Shown: positions 16,821 to 26,109 of the stretch, piece by piece | Layout: each line of letters opens with the position of its first letter | How positions within the stretch are numbered: the first letter of the stretch is position 1 | Assembly (NCBI GenBank): GCA_947258655.1 | Contig: CAMYJD010000004.1 | Span: forward strand, 131,644-195,643 | Direction: 5' to 3' | Length of the DNA: 64,000 bases | From: an uncultured Gammaproteobacteria bacterium | GTDB lineage: Bacteria > Pseudomonadota > Gammaproteobacteria > JAADHQ01 | The notes under the pieces: generated by a model | What the model was told of the DNA's origin: nothing | Databases searched by the model: none | What the model saw: the letters and a program-made list of their open reading frames with translations, nothing else | Position numbers and translations under genes: made by a program

Positions 16821-18953
16821 TTATAATGTTTTGAAATACAAAACAAATTCTACGCCATCCGGATCATGCAGGTTACTGGCCTCAACACGTCCCATGTGAT
16901 ATTCAATAATAAGCCTGACAATATAGAGTCCCAGGCCAAGATGACTTGCCCTTGTGCCCGTTGGACGCACTGATATCATTGAATCAAATAGATTTTGTTG
17001 CATTTCCGTGGGCAGGTGCTGCCCCTGGTTGAATACACTGAGACGTATCCACTGATCGTCGACGCGACGCAGTTTGATGTCAATAGCGGTGTCTGGCAGT
17101 GCAAAATCCGCCGCATTGGCAATCAGCTTATCCAGCATTTGCACAATCAACTCGGGTGCTGCCCGTGTCATCATGGTTTCGTCACTGCTGTTCAGTACGA
17201 ATCGATGCTGTGGATAGGCGCTTTTATAACCACCTACACAACTCTCTACCAGAGCCTTCAGGTCCATATCCTCCTTTTCAGCCTGTTGCATGGCCTGTTC
17301 CAGTCTGGAGGCCTCACTGAGACGATTGAGAATGTTATTGAGCCGCTCCAGCCCCTCTTTAGCACGATGTAAATAGGTATCATCAGCGGTTTCCGGACGT
17401 ACCTGCTCGAGATTTTCCAGTGAGCTGCGTACAACAGATAGTGGCGTCCTGAGTTCGTGTGAGAGCTTGCTGGCCATGCTTTCCAGATAGCGGTTGTATT
17501 GATGCAGGCGCTCCAGTAAATCGGAGAAGGTGCGTGACAGGTCGCCAATTTCATCATTGCTGCTGGAGGCCTTGAATACAGAAGCGATCTTGCCATCGCT
17601 TGTTATAGCTTGCTCAGTCTGGTTACGTAGATGGCCGATTCGGGTAGTGAGGCGGCCGGCAAACAGGACTATCAGTAAGGTCCCACCAAGAAATACCGGG
17701 ATGCTGAGATTAATCAATTCCTCCATGGCACGGTTTTGCAATAATAGTATACGCTGGCTGTTTTGTTCCAGCATGACGGCGCCTATGACTTTCTCGTTGA
17801 CGAGGACAGGATGAGTAGCAGTCAGTATGGTTGCATTCTTGTCCGCGGTTTCGCGCCAGCTCACCGTTGGTTTTCCCTTTAGTGCAGTTTCGATCTCACG
17901 CCCGTTAAGTTTTGAGGCTCCTGACAATATGTCTTCAAAAGTGCTTGCCGGTTGTTGCAGAATCAGCCTGTAAAGCAAGGCCAGGAGTCTGGCCGGTATC
18001 GTGTCGCGGGCTTCAAAATTATTGCCTGATGCACTGAGGTTGCCTGACAGGGCCAGTACACGTTTATTATTATCAATAACCCATATGCGTGAAGAATCCA
18101 TGCCCAGTGTGTGCAGTAATCTTTCCAGTCGACTGGATGGCACCATAATCGTCGATAATGCAGATAACTGCTCGGTGCTGGCGGGGCCGATGATACTACC
18201 GCCATGTTCTGTATCAGGGTCATCTATGTCGTTGATCGCAAAAGATAATTTACTGCCGATCATCGATAGGGGGAGACGAATTTCCAGCGTATAACCTTGT
18301 GCGGTTTCCTGCCATGCGCCTTGTATGCGTGTTTCCGCTTTTATTGGTCTGCTGTCGTCCGGATCATTTGGCATCAGCCGGGCGATCAAGCGCCCGGGTG
18401 CAGCGGTACTCAGATAGTAGCGTTGGAATTCACCGTCAGGTGTCAACAGGGCAATACGTAAATGGTCGCAGTTTTCGATGCCTGTGCTGGTGGGCTTGTG
18501 ATAAATGACATGGTCATCGCTGACCCTGAAAATGGCGTAGAGATGCTGTTTGTAGCTACCCGTGGCCTGACTGTAATGGAGCGATCCCGGTTTGTGGGTG
18601 CTGGATTTGCTGATAACATGTTGCTCGCTGTATTCCTGAAACAGGTCCTGATTAAAATGCCAGTCATCTGTATAACCATCCAGTTGTACCGGATTGTCCA
18701 ATGTGCGCAGATATAGATGTTCACTGTTGCTATCGATATCAACAACTGCAGCCTGTGTTGAAAGAATACCGGTCTGTTGTTGCAATACAATGGCCAGGGA
18801 GTGGGCGCGGTTGCTGAGGGATTCCTCCATGGATGTTTTCAGGAAAGTCTCCATGCCACGTACATATTTATAGCCAATCCATGGTATTAACAGGATTGTT
18901 ATAGAAAACAATATTAATTTTGTTTTCAGGCTGAAGCGTAACTTTCTCATCAT
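16821..18953 (-). CDS. pdsS: Dedicated-sortase-system sensor histidine kinase PdsS
   Basis: Membrane histidine kinase, 710 residues, the sensor of the proteobacterial dedicated sortase system. A first transmembrane helix (about 11-30) and a second (about 418-438, PVFLGGTLLIVLFAG) bound a periplasmic sensor of nearly 390 residues that looks partly carbohydrate-binding-like (DGYTDDW, TLEIRLPLSMIG). A HAMP-like linker, the H-box with H499 (KLSHELRTPLSV), an N-box (LDKLIANAADFA) and GLGLYIVRLI follow. The N-box and G1 region are short, but the kinase appears intact. It lies downstream of pdsR on the same strand (58-base gap) and is divergent from pdsO. The whole locus probably responds to its signal. 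Confidence 0.88.
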   Translation of the reverse strand: MMRKLRFSLKTKLILFSITILLIPWIGYKYVRGMETFLKTSMEESLSNRAHSLAIVLQQQTGILSTQAAVVDIDSNSEHLYLRTLDNPVQLDGYTDDWHFNQDLFQEYSEQHVISKSSTHKPGSLHYSQATGSYKQHLYAIFRVSDDHVIYHKPTSTGIENCDHLRIALLTPDGEFQRYYLSTAAPGRLIARLMPNDPDDSRPIKAETRIQGAWQETAQGYTLEIRLPLSMIGSKLSFAINDIDDPDTEHGGSIIGPASTEQLSALSTIMVPSSRLERLLHTLGMDSSRIWVIDNNKRVLALSGNLSASGNNFEARDTIPARLLALLYRLILQQPASTFEDILSGASKLNGREIETALKGKPTVSWRETADKNATILTATHPVLVNEKVIGAVMLEQNSQRILLLQNRAMEELINLSIPVFLGGTLLIVLFAGRLTTRIGHLRNQTEQAITSDGKIASVFKASSSNDEIGDLSRTFSDLLERLHQYNRYLESMASKLSHELRTPLSVVRSSLENLEQVRPETADDTYLHRAKEGLERLNNILNRLSEASRLEQAMQQAEKEDMDLKALVESCVGGYKSAYPQHRFVLNSSDETMMTRAAPELIVQMLDKLIANAADFALPDTAIDIKLRRVDDQWIRLSVFNQGQHLPTEMQQNLFDSMISVRPTGTRASHLGLGLYIVRLIIEYHMGRVEASNLHDPDGVEFVLYFKTL

Positions 18954-19011
18954 CCGGGTCTATTCATTGAAATCGTTTTATATGTACTCTGGAGTCGATG
19001 GACTGCTGCGT

Positions 19012-19707
19012 TTATTCTTTCCATCGATAGCCCATGCCATAGACTGTATCGATTGCAGCAAATTCTGAGTCGATGGCTTCGAATTTTTTCCTGATCCGTT
19101 TAATATGTGAAGTAATAGTGCTGTCATCAACATAAATATTCGCATCCTGCATCAGTTGTTCGCGTTTTTTCACATGACCCGGATGCAGTGCCAGGGCATA
19201 TACAATCCAGAATTCCGTCAGGGTCAGGTCTATGGCCTGTTGGCGCCAACTGGCGGTCAGGCGATCCAGATCCAGACTCAGGTCGGCACGGACCAGTGTG
19301 TTGTTACTGCTGCTATCACCTGGCTGCTGCATTGCCTCCAGTCTTCTGAATAAAGCTGAGATACGTGCCATCAGTTGTGGCAGGCTGGTATCTTTGGTCA
19401 GGTAATCATCGGCACCAAGACGCAGACCGGAAATGGTATCAAAATCACTGTCGCGCGCGGTCAGAAAAATAATCGGCAATGTCGGCGAGAGCCCACGCAG
19501 TTCACGACAAAGTTCAAAGCCACCATCGATTTCATCTTCCAGGCCTATATCGAGCAGGACCAGGTCCGGTAAGACCTTGCTGAAGGCCGTACGCGCATTG
19601 CTGCGGTTGGCATAGGTCTGCACCTGGTAACCATGTCGTCTGAGGACATCGGCATAGTTTTCGCGGATGCTGGGTTCATCCTCAACAATGGCAATCGTTT
19701 TTGGCAT
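19012..19707 (-). CDS. pdsR: Dedicated-sortase-system response regulator PdsR
   Basis: OmpR/PhoB-type regulator, 231 residues from the ATG at 19707, chosen because the receiver begins at once (MPKTIAIVEDEPSIRENY); a longer frame starts at 19746. Phospho-acceptor D53 (VLLDIGLED), T-loop TARDSD and K102-equivalent YLTKD are present. The winged-helix C-terminus shows LTLTEFWIVYAL, the recognition helix VDDSTITSHIKRIRKKF and the wing YGMGYRW. It should bind direct repeats; two CATATTTC copies 10 bases apart lie in the divergent intergenic region at 19806-19823. It most likely controls pdsO, the sortase target and the sortase. Confidence 0.93.
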   Translation of the reverse strand: MPKTIAIVEDEPSIRENYADVLRRHGYQVQTYANRSNARTAFSKVLPDLVLLDIGLEDEIDGGFELCRELRGLSPTLPIIFLTARDSDFDTISGLRLGADDYLTKDTSLPQLMARISALFRRLEAMQQPGDSSSNNTLVRADLSLDLDRLTASWRQQAIDLTLTEFWIVYALALHPGHVKKREQLMQDANIYVDDSTITSHIKRIRKKFEAIDSEFAAIDTVYGMGYRWKE

Positions 19708-19805
19708 ATAGTTTCTATCTGTTTTCAGGTTCCAACAGATTATCATGATATCGTTGATCAGGCCTAGCAGACCGTATTGCTAACTTATTGATTGTTCGTG
19801 CCTGC

Positions 19806-19823
19806 CATATTTCGTCATATTTC
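19806..19823. promoter_or_regulatory. Candidate PdsR binding site (direct repeats)
   Basis: CATATTTC occurs at 19806-19813 and again at 19816-19823, a 10-base period typical of OmpR-family operators. The site lies about 100 bases from both the pdsR start and the pdsO start, so it could control both directions. Confidence 0.55.
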
Positions 19824-19935
19824 ACCTCCACATTGCCATTTTTTCAGCCCGATTGGGCCACTTCCAGGTGTTTGAATTAAGCACATGGGCGAAGACAAAA
19901 GTCTTCGTGAATTTAGTCTAAGTGGAGGATTGCAC

Positions 19936-20703
19936 ATGAGCGTATCAAAGTTGACAAAAAAAGTAATGCTGGGTACAGCAATAGTCACCTGTTTTTCATC
20001 GTCAGCAGGCTTTGCCAGTGACTGGGATGAGGAGCCGGCAGACAGCAGCATAGTAAACTACCAGGAGGGTCATTTAGGTATGGGTGCGGGTGCCATCAGT
20101 GGTGCCGCTGTCGGTGGCCCTCCGGGACTTGTTATTGGTGCCTTCGTCGGCAAGATCGTGGGTCGCCATCAGGGTATGCAACGTACAATTGAACAACGTG
20201 ATGCACAACTGCAGGAACTGCATACACAACTCAATAACAGGGACAGGACCATTGCATCATTGCAGCAGCAGGAAAAACAAAACCGGTTGATGGTAGCCAG
20301 TCTGGCGAACGTATCGGTACAGGGCAAGCCGGATTTCGAACAACTGCTGAAGCAGGGATTTACCTATACGGTCCATTTCAAGACCGCCAGCGACCGCATC
20401 GAGGATCATTTGATTGATCATTGCCGCGCATTGGGCCGTCTGTTGGCATCGGTTCCGGGCCTGCGGGTTAATCTCGCGGGCTTTGCAGATGCAAGAGGAG
20501 ATGCATCCTATAATCTGACACTATCCGCAAATAGAATGCTGGCCGTGAAAGCATTGTTGATTCAGGAGGGTGTTGCGGAAGAAGCGATTCACATCACAGC
20601 AAAAGGAGAGCAGCAACTTTTGAACCTGGGCGATGATCACGACAGTCTGTCGTTTGATCGTCGTGTTGTGATTACACTCGGCCTGCAGGACGCACAGTCA
20701 TGA
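19936..20703 (+). CDS. pdsO: Sortase-associated OmpA-like protein PdsO
   Basis: Envelope protein, 255 residues from the ATG at 19936 (GGAGG just upstream). A signal peptide (cleavage probably after SAGFA) is followed by a glycine-zipper segment (GMGAGAISGAAVGGPPGLVIGAFVG region, about 46-72), then a coiled coil (about 78-112). The OmpA-like domain ends the protein (FKTASDRIEDH, LAGFADARGDASYN, LSANRMLAVKALL, FDRRVVITL), which would bind peptidoglycan. It belongs to the family always found with the proteobacterial sortase. The glycine zipper may insert in a membrane, so PdsO could link the sortase substrate to the wall; that is inference. Its stop codon overlaps the start of a short ORF as ATGA. 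Confidence 0.88.
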   Translation: MSVSKLTKKVMLGTAIVTCFSSSAGFASDWDEEPADSSIVNYQEGHLGMGAGAISGAAVGGPPGLVIGAFVGKIVGRHQGMQRTIEQRDAQLQELHTQLNNRDRTIASLQQQEKQNRLMVASLANVSVQGKPDFEQLLKQGFTYTVHFKTASDRIEDHLIDHCRALGRLLASVPGLRVNLAGFADARGDASYNLTLSANRMLAVKALLIQEGVAEEAIHITAKGEQQLLNLGDDHDSLSFDRRVVITLGLQDAQS

Positions 20704-20876
20704 AATCCCTGAAGCCACTGTCTAAAGACTTTTTATACGGGGATCCGGATGACATAAACAACAGCCATCCAGTGATTGGCATGGAGGGTAATGGGCGAGT
20801 CGGTCATCGTGCTTGTCTGCCATATGGTTGCGACAAACAGGCATGTGCGGAGGTGAATGATGAAAAGCCGGCTTGA
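20700..20876 (+). CDS. Possible small ORF between pdsO and sortase target
   Basis: A 58-codon frame whose ATG overlaps the pdsO stop codon (ATGA), so it would be translationally coupled. It runs 20 bases into the target gene in another frame and contains three Cys residues (ACLPYGCDKQACAE region). There is no signal peptide or hydrophobic segment. The ATGA overlap argues for a gene; the lack of a recognised family and the absence of a strong Shine-Dalgarno argue for chance. Confidence 0.35.
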   Translation: MKSLKPLSKDFLYGDPDDINNSHPVIGMEGNGRVGHRACLPYGCDKQACAEVNDEKPA

Positions 20877-23007
20877 AAGTGATTTTGGCGTTGAACTGCT
20901 GCTGGGTTTGCTGATGAGTGTTATGGCGGGCTTTCTGGTTTCGCTGTTGCTGGCAGTGGTGGTCATGTTTCTGCCTGGCTTGAGCCAGGCAGCCGTGGCC
21001 GCTGGCGATACGGAACTGGTCAGAAAAAATGAGGTGACCAGTGGCAGTATATTGTTACATACAGAGAAGCGCGGCCTGTATCGTCTGGCACCGGTGTTGA
21101 ACACCGATGTGCATATGCGTGTCAATGGAATGCTGGTTCGTACCCGTGTTGTGCAGCGTTTCAAAAACCCCGGGCAAGACTGGCTGGAAGGCATCTATGT
21201 GTTCCCATTACCCGACAAGGCTGCTGTGGACCATTTACGCATGCGTATCGGCGACAGGATTATCGAGGGCAAGATCAAGGAAAGACAGCAGGCGAAAAAG
21301 ATCTATACGCAGGCAAAACAAGCGGGACGCAAGGCCTCTCTGATAGAGCAGGAACGTGCCAATATGTTCACAACCTCGATTGCCAATATCGGACCCGATG
21401 AAACGATATCGATCGAAATCGAATATCAACAAATGCTGCATTTCGACAAGGACCGATTTCGCTTGCGTTTTCCATTGGTCGTGGCACCCCGATATATTCC
21501 CGGCACGAGCATGGATATTAATGAACAGGTCCAGGGATTCACGGGTGCAGGTTGGGCAAGGAATACAGACCAGGTAGCGGATGCGTCACGCATTACCCCG
21601 CCCGTATTACATCCAGGCCAGGGCAAACTTAATCCGGTCACCTTGCGTGTCGATCTGGATGCCGGTTTTCCAGTGGACGAAGTTCACAGTAGCTATCATC
21701 GAATTCACAGGGAAGTCCGGTCGCCATCGAAGATGGTGTTAAGCCTGCAGGACCGTCAGCTACCTGCGGATCGTGATTTTGAACTGGTATGGCTGCCACG
21801 TAGCGGGCATGTGCCGAATGCTGCCATGTTCAGCGAGCGCAAGGGTGAACACGATTATCTGATGTTGATGATTATGCCGCCGGATGTCGAGCAGGTAGCG
21901 CAACAGGTGCTGGAGCGTGAGGTTATTTATGTCATCGACACGTCAGGTTCGATGGGCGGGACCTCGATCAGGCAGGCCCGGCGCGCATTGCAATATGCTA
22001 TCAGGGAGTTAAAACCGCATGATTATTTTAATGTCATTCAATTCAATTCCACAACCAGTCGCCTTTATCCGCAGTCAATGCCGGCAGATCATGTAAATAT
22101 CAACGAGGCGCTGCAATATGTGCAATCACTGCGCGCATCGGGTGGAACTGAAATGGCCACCGCGCTGCATGCTGCGTTGAACCGGGACAGTGAATCAGGA
22201 CGCTTGCGTCAGGTAGTCTTCCTGACCGATGGCAGTATCGGTAATGAAGATGCGCTGTTTTCCATTATCAGGGACAAGCTGGCAGATAGCCGTTTGTTTA
22301 CGGTCGGCATCGGTTCCGCACCCAACAGCCATTTTATGCATAAGGCAGCTCAATATGGTCGCGGTACGTATACCTATATAGGTAAAATTCAGGAGGTCGA
22401 TGCTAAGATGTCGGCGCTGTTTCGCAAGATCCAGATGCCGGTGTTATCCAACCTCGAGGTACTATGGCCCGACAATGCCGAGGTGGAAATGTGGCCAGAG
22501 CGCCTGCCGGATCTGTATGCAGGTGAGCCCCTTGTATTGAGCGCAAGACTACCGGTGCAGCAGGGCACACTAACGATCAAGGGCAAACGTCTGCAGCAAC
22601 ATTGGCAGATCAGTGTGCCACTGCATGCCGAGCAGCAGTCACAGGGCGTGGCGGTATTGTGGGCGCGGGAGAAAATCGCATATCTGATGGACCGCCTGCG
22701 AGATGGTGTCAGCGTAGATGTTATCCGCAAAGGCGTGACAGACCTGGCCCTGGAACATCATCTGGTCAGTCGCTATACCAGCCTGGTCGCCGTGGATGTT
22801 AACCCGGCAAGGAATGCAAGTGAAAAACTGGTCACAAGGGCTAACAAAGTGAACCTGCCTGCTGGCTGGCAACACAGCAAGGTATTTGCCAATCTGCCAC
22901 AAACGGCAAACGGTTCATATCGTGACCAGTTGCTGGGTATGTTGTTGACCCTGCTCAGTTGTCTGTTGGGACTGTATTTCCACAGGAAAAATACCCATGA
23001 AGCGTAG
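20857..23007 (+). CDS. Proteobacterial sortase target protein (VIT + VWA, LPQTA)
   Basis: Surface protein of 716 residues and the presumed single substrate of the neighbouring sortase. An N-terminal hydrophobic segment (about 17-48) ends at GLSQAAVAAG as signal peptide. A VIT domain (about 70-200; DWLEGIYVFPLPDKAAVD) precedes a von Willebrand A domain (about 350-520) with an intact MIDAS start DTSGS at 361. The C-terminus has sorting motif LPQTA at 680-684, a hydrophobic helix and the basic end FHRKNTHEA. This is the inter-alpha-inhibitor-like architecture. GGAGGTGA precedes the ATG. The last 11 bases overlap the sortase gene. It may be a metal-dependent adhesin. Confidence 0.93.
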   Translation: MMKSRLESDFGVELLLGLLMSVMAGFLVSLLLAVVVMFLPGLSQAAVAAGDTELVRKNEVTSGSILLHTEKRGLYRLAPVLNTDVHMRVNGMLVRTRVVQRFKNPGQDWLEGIYVFPLPDKAAVDHLRMRIGDRIIEGKIKERQQAKKIYTQAKQAGRKASLIEQERANMFTTSIANIGPDETISIEIEYQQMLHFDKDRFRLRFPLVVAPRYIPGTSMDINEQVQGFTGAGWARNTDQVADASRITPPVLHPGQGKLNPVTLRVDLDAGFPVDEVHSSYHRIHREVRSPSKMVLSLQDRQLPADRDFELVWLPRSGHVPNAAMFSERKGEHDYLMLMIMPPDVEQVAQQVLEREVIYVIDTSGSMGGTSIRQARRALQYAIRELKPHDYFNVIQFNSTTSRLYPQSMPADHVNINEALQYVQSLRASGGTEMATALHAALNRDSESGRLRQVVFLTDGSIGNEDALFSIIRDKLADSRLFTVGIGSAPNSHFMHKAAQYGRGTYTYIGKIQEVDAKMSALFRKIQMPVLSNLEVLWPDNAEVEMWPERLPDLYAGEPLVLSARLPVQQGTLTIKGKRLQQHWQISVPLHAEQQSQGVAVLWAREKIAYLMDRLRDGVSVDVIRKGVTDLALEHHLVSRYTSLVAVDVNPARNASEKLVTRANKVNLPAGWQHSKVFANLPQTANGSYRDQLLGMLLTLLSCLLGLYFHRKNTHEA

Positions 23008-23590
23008 AATCCCTGTCATAGTCGCGCTGTGCACGGGTTTGCTCGGCTTGGTATGGTTTTCCCAGGGAGCCTATATCCAGGCCAAGGCCATCCTTGCACA
23101 GCAATTGTTGCAGTCTGCCTGGGAACAGACCTTGAACGGCGATTCGAAAGTAAAACCATGGGCTTGGGCCGATACCTGGCCCGTGGCCAGGTTGAGCATG
23201 CCGTCCAGGCAGATTGACCTGATTGTACTCGAAGGTGCCTCGGGCAGTTCATTGGCCTTTGCGCCGGGACATCTGCAGGGCACACCGGCCCCTGGCGCTA
23301 TCGGATTTTCGATCATCAGTGCGCACAGGGATACACATTTTTCGTTTCTTCGACATGTACAGCCAGGTGAGATGCTGTTTCTGCAATCTGCTAACGGGGA
23401 TACACGTACATATCAGGTTTCGGCTATGGAAGTGGTTGATAATAACGCTGCAAGGATACCGTTACATAGCCCTGTGCGCGGTATCGTCCTGGTAACCTGC
23501 TATCCATTTGACAGTCTTGGTAGCGCCAGCAGTCAGCGCTATCTTGTGTATGCAGTCGCAACAGCGCCTCCTTTGGGTGCGGATGTATAA
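22997..23590 (+). CDS. Class-GN (Gram-negative) sortase
   Basis: Membrane-anchored transpeptidase, 197 residues. One N-terminal helix (5-22) anchors it, and the sortase domain carries the full catalytic triad: H110 (ISAHRDTHF), C168 (LVTCYPFD) and R181 (SQRYLVYA). TLVTCYPF-type sequence is characteristic of the sortase class dedicated to marine proteobacteria. It overlaps the target gene by 11 bases, so the enzyme and its one substrate are co-translated. It should cleave the target at LPQT-A and join it to an amine acceptor, which in Gram-negatives is not firmly known. A good intrinsic terminator follows at 23645. Confidence 0.95.
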   Translation: MKRRIPVIVALCTGLLGLVWFSQGAYIQAKAILAQQLLQSAWEQTLNGDSKVKPWAWADTWPVARLSMPSRQIDLIVLEGASGSSLAFAPGHLQGTPAPGAIGFSIISAHRDTHFSFLRHVQPGEMLFLQSANGDTRTYQVSAMEVVDNNAARIPLHSPVRGIVLVTCYPFDSLGSASSQRYLVYAVATAPPLGADV

Positions 23591-23644
23591 CAGCGACCGA
23601 AGGATGGGTTTTGCAATGTAATATATGCCGGGTGCTCCCCGTTT

Positions 23645-23670
23645 GCCTCCTGTTTACAGGGGGCTTTTTT
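23645..23670 (+). terminator. Intrinsic terminator after sortase gene
   Basis: Stem GCCTCCTG / CAGGGGGC with loop TTTA is followed by six Ts. It closes the pdsO-target-sortase operon. Confidence 0.9.
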
Positions 23671-23774
23671 ACATCGACTGCCCAGATAAGGCAAGGATTC
23701 GGCTATCGGGGAACACAGTGATTAGATACAATAGTGGCATCCGGCTAATTCATTATCGTTGAGTAGAATATTTT

Positions 23775-26096
23775 ATGGCAGCTAAGAAGAAAAAGCAGAC
23801 AAGGCGCAAAAAAACAGGACGTTCGCGACGCAAGCCGGTCAAAAAAAGGAGTGGATGGTTACGCTATATACTGCTGCCGGCCTTACTGCTATTTGTTGTC
23901 TACGCGATTTATCTGGACTACATCGTTCGCGATCGTTTTGAGGGCAGGCGTTGGGAGATCCCGGCACGGGTATATGCGAGTCCACTGGAGCTGTATGCCG
24001 GTCTGGGGCTAAGCAAGGCGGCACTACTTGAGGAGTTGAAACGGCTTAACTACCGCAGGGTCAGTAATCCGAAAGAAGCCGGCACCTATATGAGCCGCGC
24101 TGGCGAAATCCAGTTGAGCAGCCGTCCGTTCAGCTTCTGGGATGGTGCGGAACCATCAAGACGTCTGCGCATCCAGTTTGACCAGCAAGGTGTCAGTCGA
24201 GTTGTACAGTTACCAGGGCAAAAGCCGGTCAGCCTGGTGCGGCTCGATCCGGCTCATATTGCCAGTATTTACCCACGTCACAAAGAGGACCGCATACTGG
24301 TGCAATTAAAGGATGTGCCGGATTCGTTACTGGACGCCTTGATCGAGGTGGAGGATCGAAAGTTCCATACCCATGCCGGCATTGACTTTATTGCGATAGC
24401 GCGGGCCTTGTACAGCAATATCAGGGCAGGGAAGACAGTGCAGGGTGGAAGTACACTGACCCAGCAGCTGGTAAAAAACTATTTTCTGTCTTCCGAACGC
24501 ACGTTGAGCAGAAAAATCAATGAAGCCATCATGTCAGCTCTGCTGGAGTTGCACTATGATAAGGAAGATATTCTTGAGTCCTACCTGAATGAGGTTTATC
24601 TGGGCCAGGATGGTCAACGATCCATTAATGGCTTCGGTCTGGCCAGTCAATTTTATTTTGGTCGCGCATTGAAGTACCTGAAGCCACAGCAAATGGCATT
24701 GTTGATAGGTATGGTCAAGGGGCCTTCGTATTATGATCCGCGCAGATATCCGGAGCGGGCAATGAGCAGGCGTAATCTGGTTCTGGATATCATGCATGAG
24801 CGCGGGCTGCTGGATAAAAAAACCAGGGATAAATACAAGAAGTCGCCATTATCGGTAACCCGGGCGCAGAAAAGCGCATTGACGGCTTATCCGGCATTCC
24901 TGGACCTGGTCAAGAGGCAACTGCGCCGTGATTATCGGGATGAGGATTTATCGAGCGCAGGTCTGCGCATTTTTACAACGCTCAAGTCTGATATACAGCT
25001 GCAGGCCGAACAGGCATTGGCAGGGAAAGTAACGGCGCTCGAACGCGGTTATCGCTTGCCATCAGGCCGTTTGCAGGGGGCTGTCATCGTAACCGATGTC
25101 AATAACGCAGAGGTGCTGGCAGTTGTCGGTGACAGAAGGGCACGATATACGGGATTTAACCGAGCCCTCGATGCAGTGCGCTCAATCGGGTCCTTGATAA
25201 AGCCCGCAGTCTATCTGGCGGCATTAAAGACTGGTAAATACACACTGGCGTCCATGTTGAATGACGACTTCCTCGAGGTCGAGCAGGAACATGAGGATGA
25301 AACCTGGGCGCCGCAGAACTATGACAAGGAATATCATGGTCAGGTGCCATTATTTCAGGCGCTGGCGAATTCCTACAATGTAGCAACGGTACGTCTGGGC
25401 CTGGAGGTTGGTTTATCCAGGGTCGTCAGCCTGTTGTCCGATCTGGGTGTGCGCCGGCCGGTTAACAGGTTTCCGTCTACATTGCTGGGGACCCTGGCGT
25501 TATCACCGCTCGAAGTTGCGCAAATGTATCAGACCCTGGCGAATTCAGGCTTCTATTCCCCGCTGCGCAGTATCCGTGCTGTGCTGGATATCAACGGCGA
25601 ACCGCTGAATCGTTACCCCTTGTCAGTCTCGCAGGTGGTTGATGCCAGTGACAGCCTGTTGATCAATTATAATTTACATCTGGTGACGCAGTTTGGTACA
25701 GCCAGTCAATTGCAGGGATTATTGCCACAAGGCCTGAAGGCTGCAGGCAAGACCGGAACTACCGACAATCTGCGTGACAGCTGGTTTGCCGGCTATACGC
25801 AGGATTATCTGTCCGTGGTCTGGCTGGGACATGACGATGATAGCCCCACAAAATTTACCGGTAGTAGCGGGGCCATGCAGGTATGGGCGTCTCTGTTTAA
25901 CAAGATTGACGCGCAACCCTTGCATCTGGATGTCACTGATACCATTGAAATGGCCTGGGTTGATGTACTCAGTGGAAACAGGACTGATGAAAACTGTAAA
26001 AATGCGGTAGAATTACCCTTCAAGCGCGGTACAGTTCCTGATCAGTTCAGTGACTGTAGTCCCGCTATCATTGACTGGTTGAACAGGATTTTCTGA
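23775..26096 (+). CDS. mrcB: Penicillin-binding protein 1B
   Basis: Bifunctional class A peptidoglycan synthase, 773 residues, anchored in the inner membrane. A very basic cytoplasmic N-terminus (residues 1-32) precedes the helix YILLPALLLFVVYAIYL. A UB2H-like region follows, then the GT51 glycosyltransferase with catalytic glutamate in EVEDRKFHTHAG and GGSTLTQQLVKNYFL. The transpeptidase has the SxxK motif (SIGSLIKP, S455 region), SYN and KTGTT. All catalytic motifs are intact. The next gene is a TPR lipoprotein, in line with an envelope role (for example an LpoB-like partner), though it is not recognisably LpoB. Confidence 0.95.
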   Translation: MAAKKKKQTRRKKTGRSRRKPVKKRSGWLRYILLPALLLFVVYAIYLDYIVRDRFEGRRWEIPARVYASPLELYAGLGLSKAALLEELKRLNYRRVSNPKEAGTYMSRAGEIQLSSRPFSFWDGAEPSRRLRIQFDQQGVSRVVQLPGQKPVSLVRLDPAHIASIYPRHKEDRILVQLKDVPDSLLDALIEVEDRKFHTHAGIDFIAIARALYSNIRAGKTVQGGSTLTQQLVKNYFLSSERTLSRKINEAIMSALLELHYDKEDILESYLNEVYLGQDGQRSINGFGLASQFYFGRALKYLKPQQMALLIGMVKGPSYYDPRRYPERAMSRRNLVLDIMHERGLLDKKTRDKYKKSPLSVTRAQKSALTAYPAFLDLVKRQLRRDYRDEDLSSAGLRIFTTLKSDIQLQAEQALAGKVTALERGYRLPSGRLQGAVIVTDVNNAEVLAVVGDRRARYTGFNRALDAVRSIGSLIKPAVYLAALKTGKYTLASMLNDDFLEVEQEHEDETWAPQNYDKEYHGQVPLFQALANSYNVATVRLGLEVGLSRVVSLLSDLGVRRPVNRFPSTLLGTLALSPLEVAQMYQTLANSGFYSPLRSIRAVLDINGEPLNRYPLSVSQVVDASDSLLINYNLHLVTQFGTASQLQGLLPQGLKAAGKTGTTDNLRDSWFAGYTQDYLSVVWLGHDDDSPTKFTGSSGAMQVWASLFNKIDAQPLHLDVTDTIEMAWVDVLSGNRTDENCKNAVELPFKRGTVPDQFSDCSPAIIDWLNRIF

Positions 26097-26109
26097 CGTG
26101 TCTGATTAT

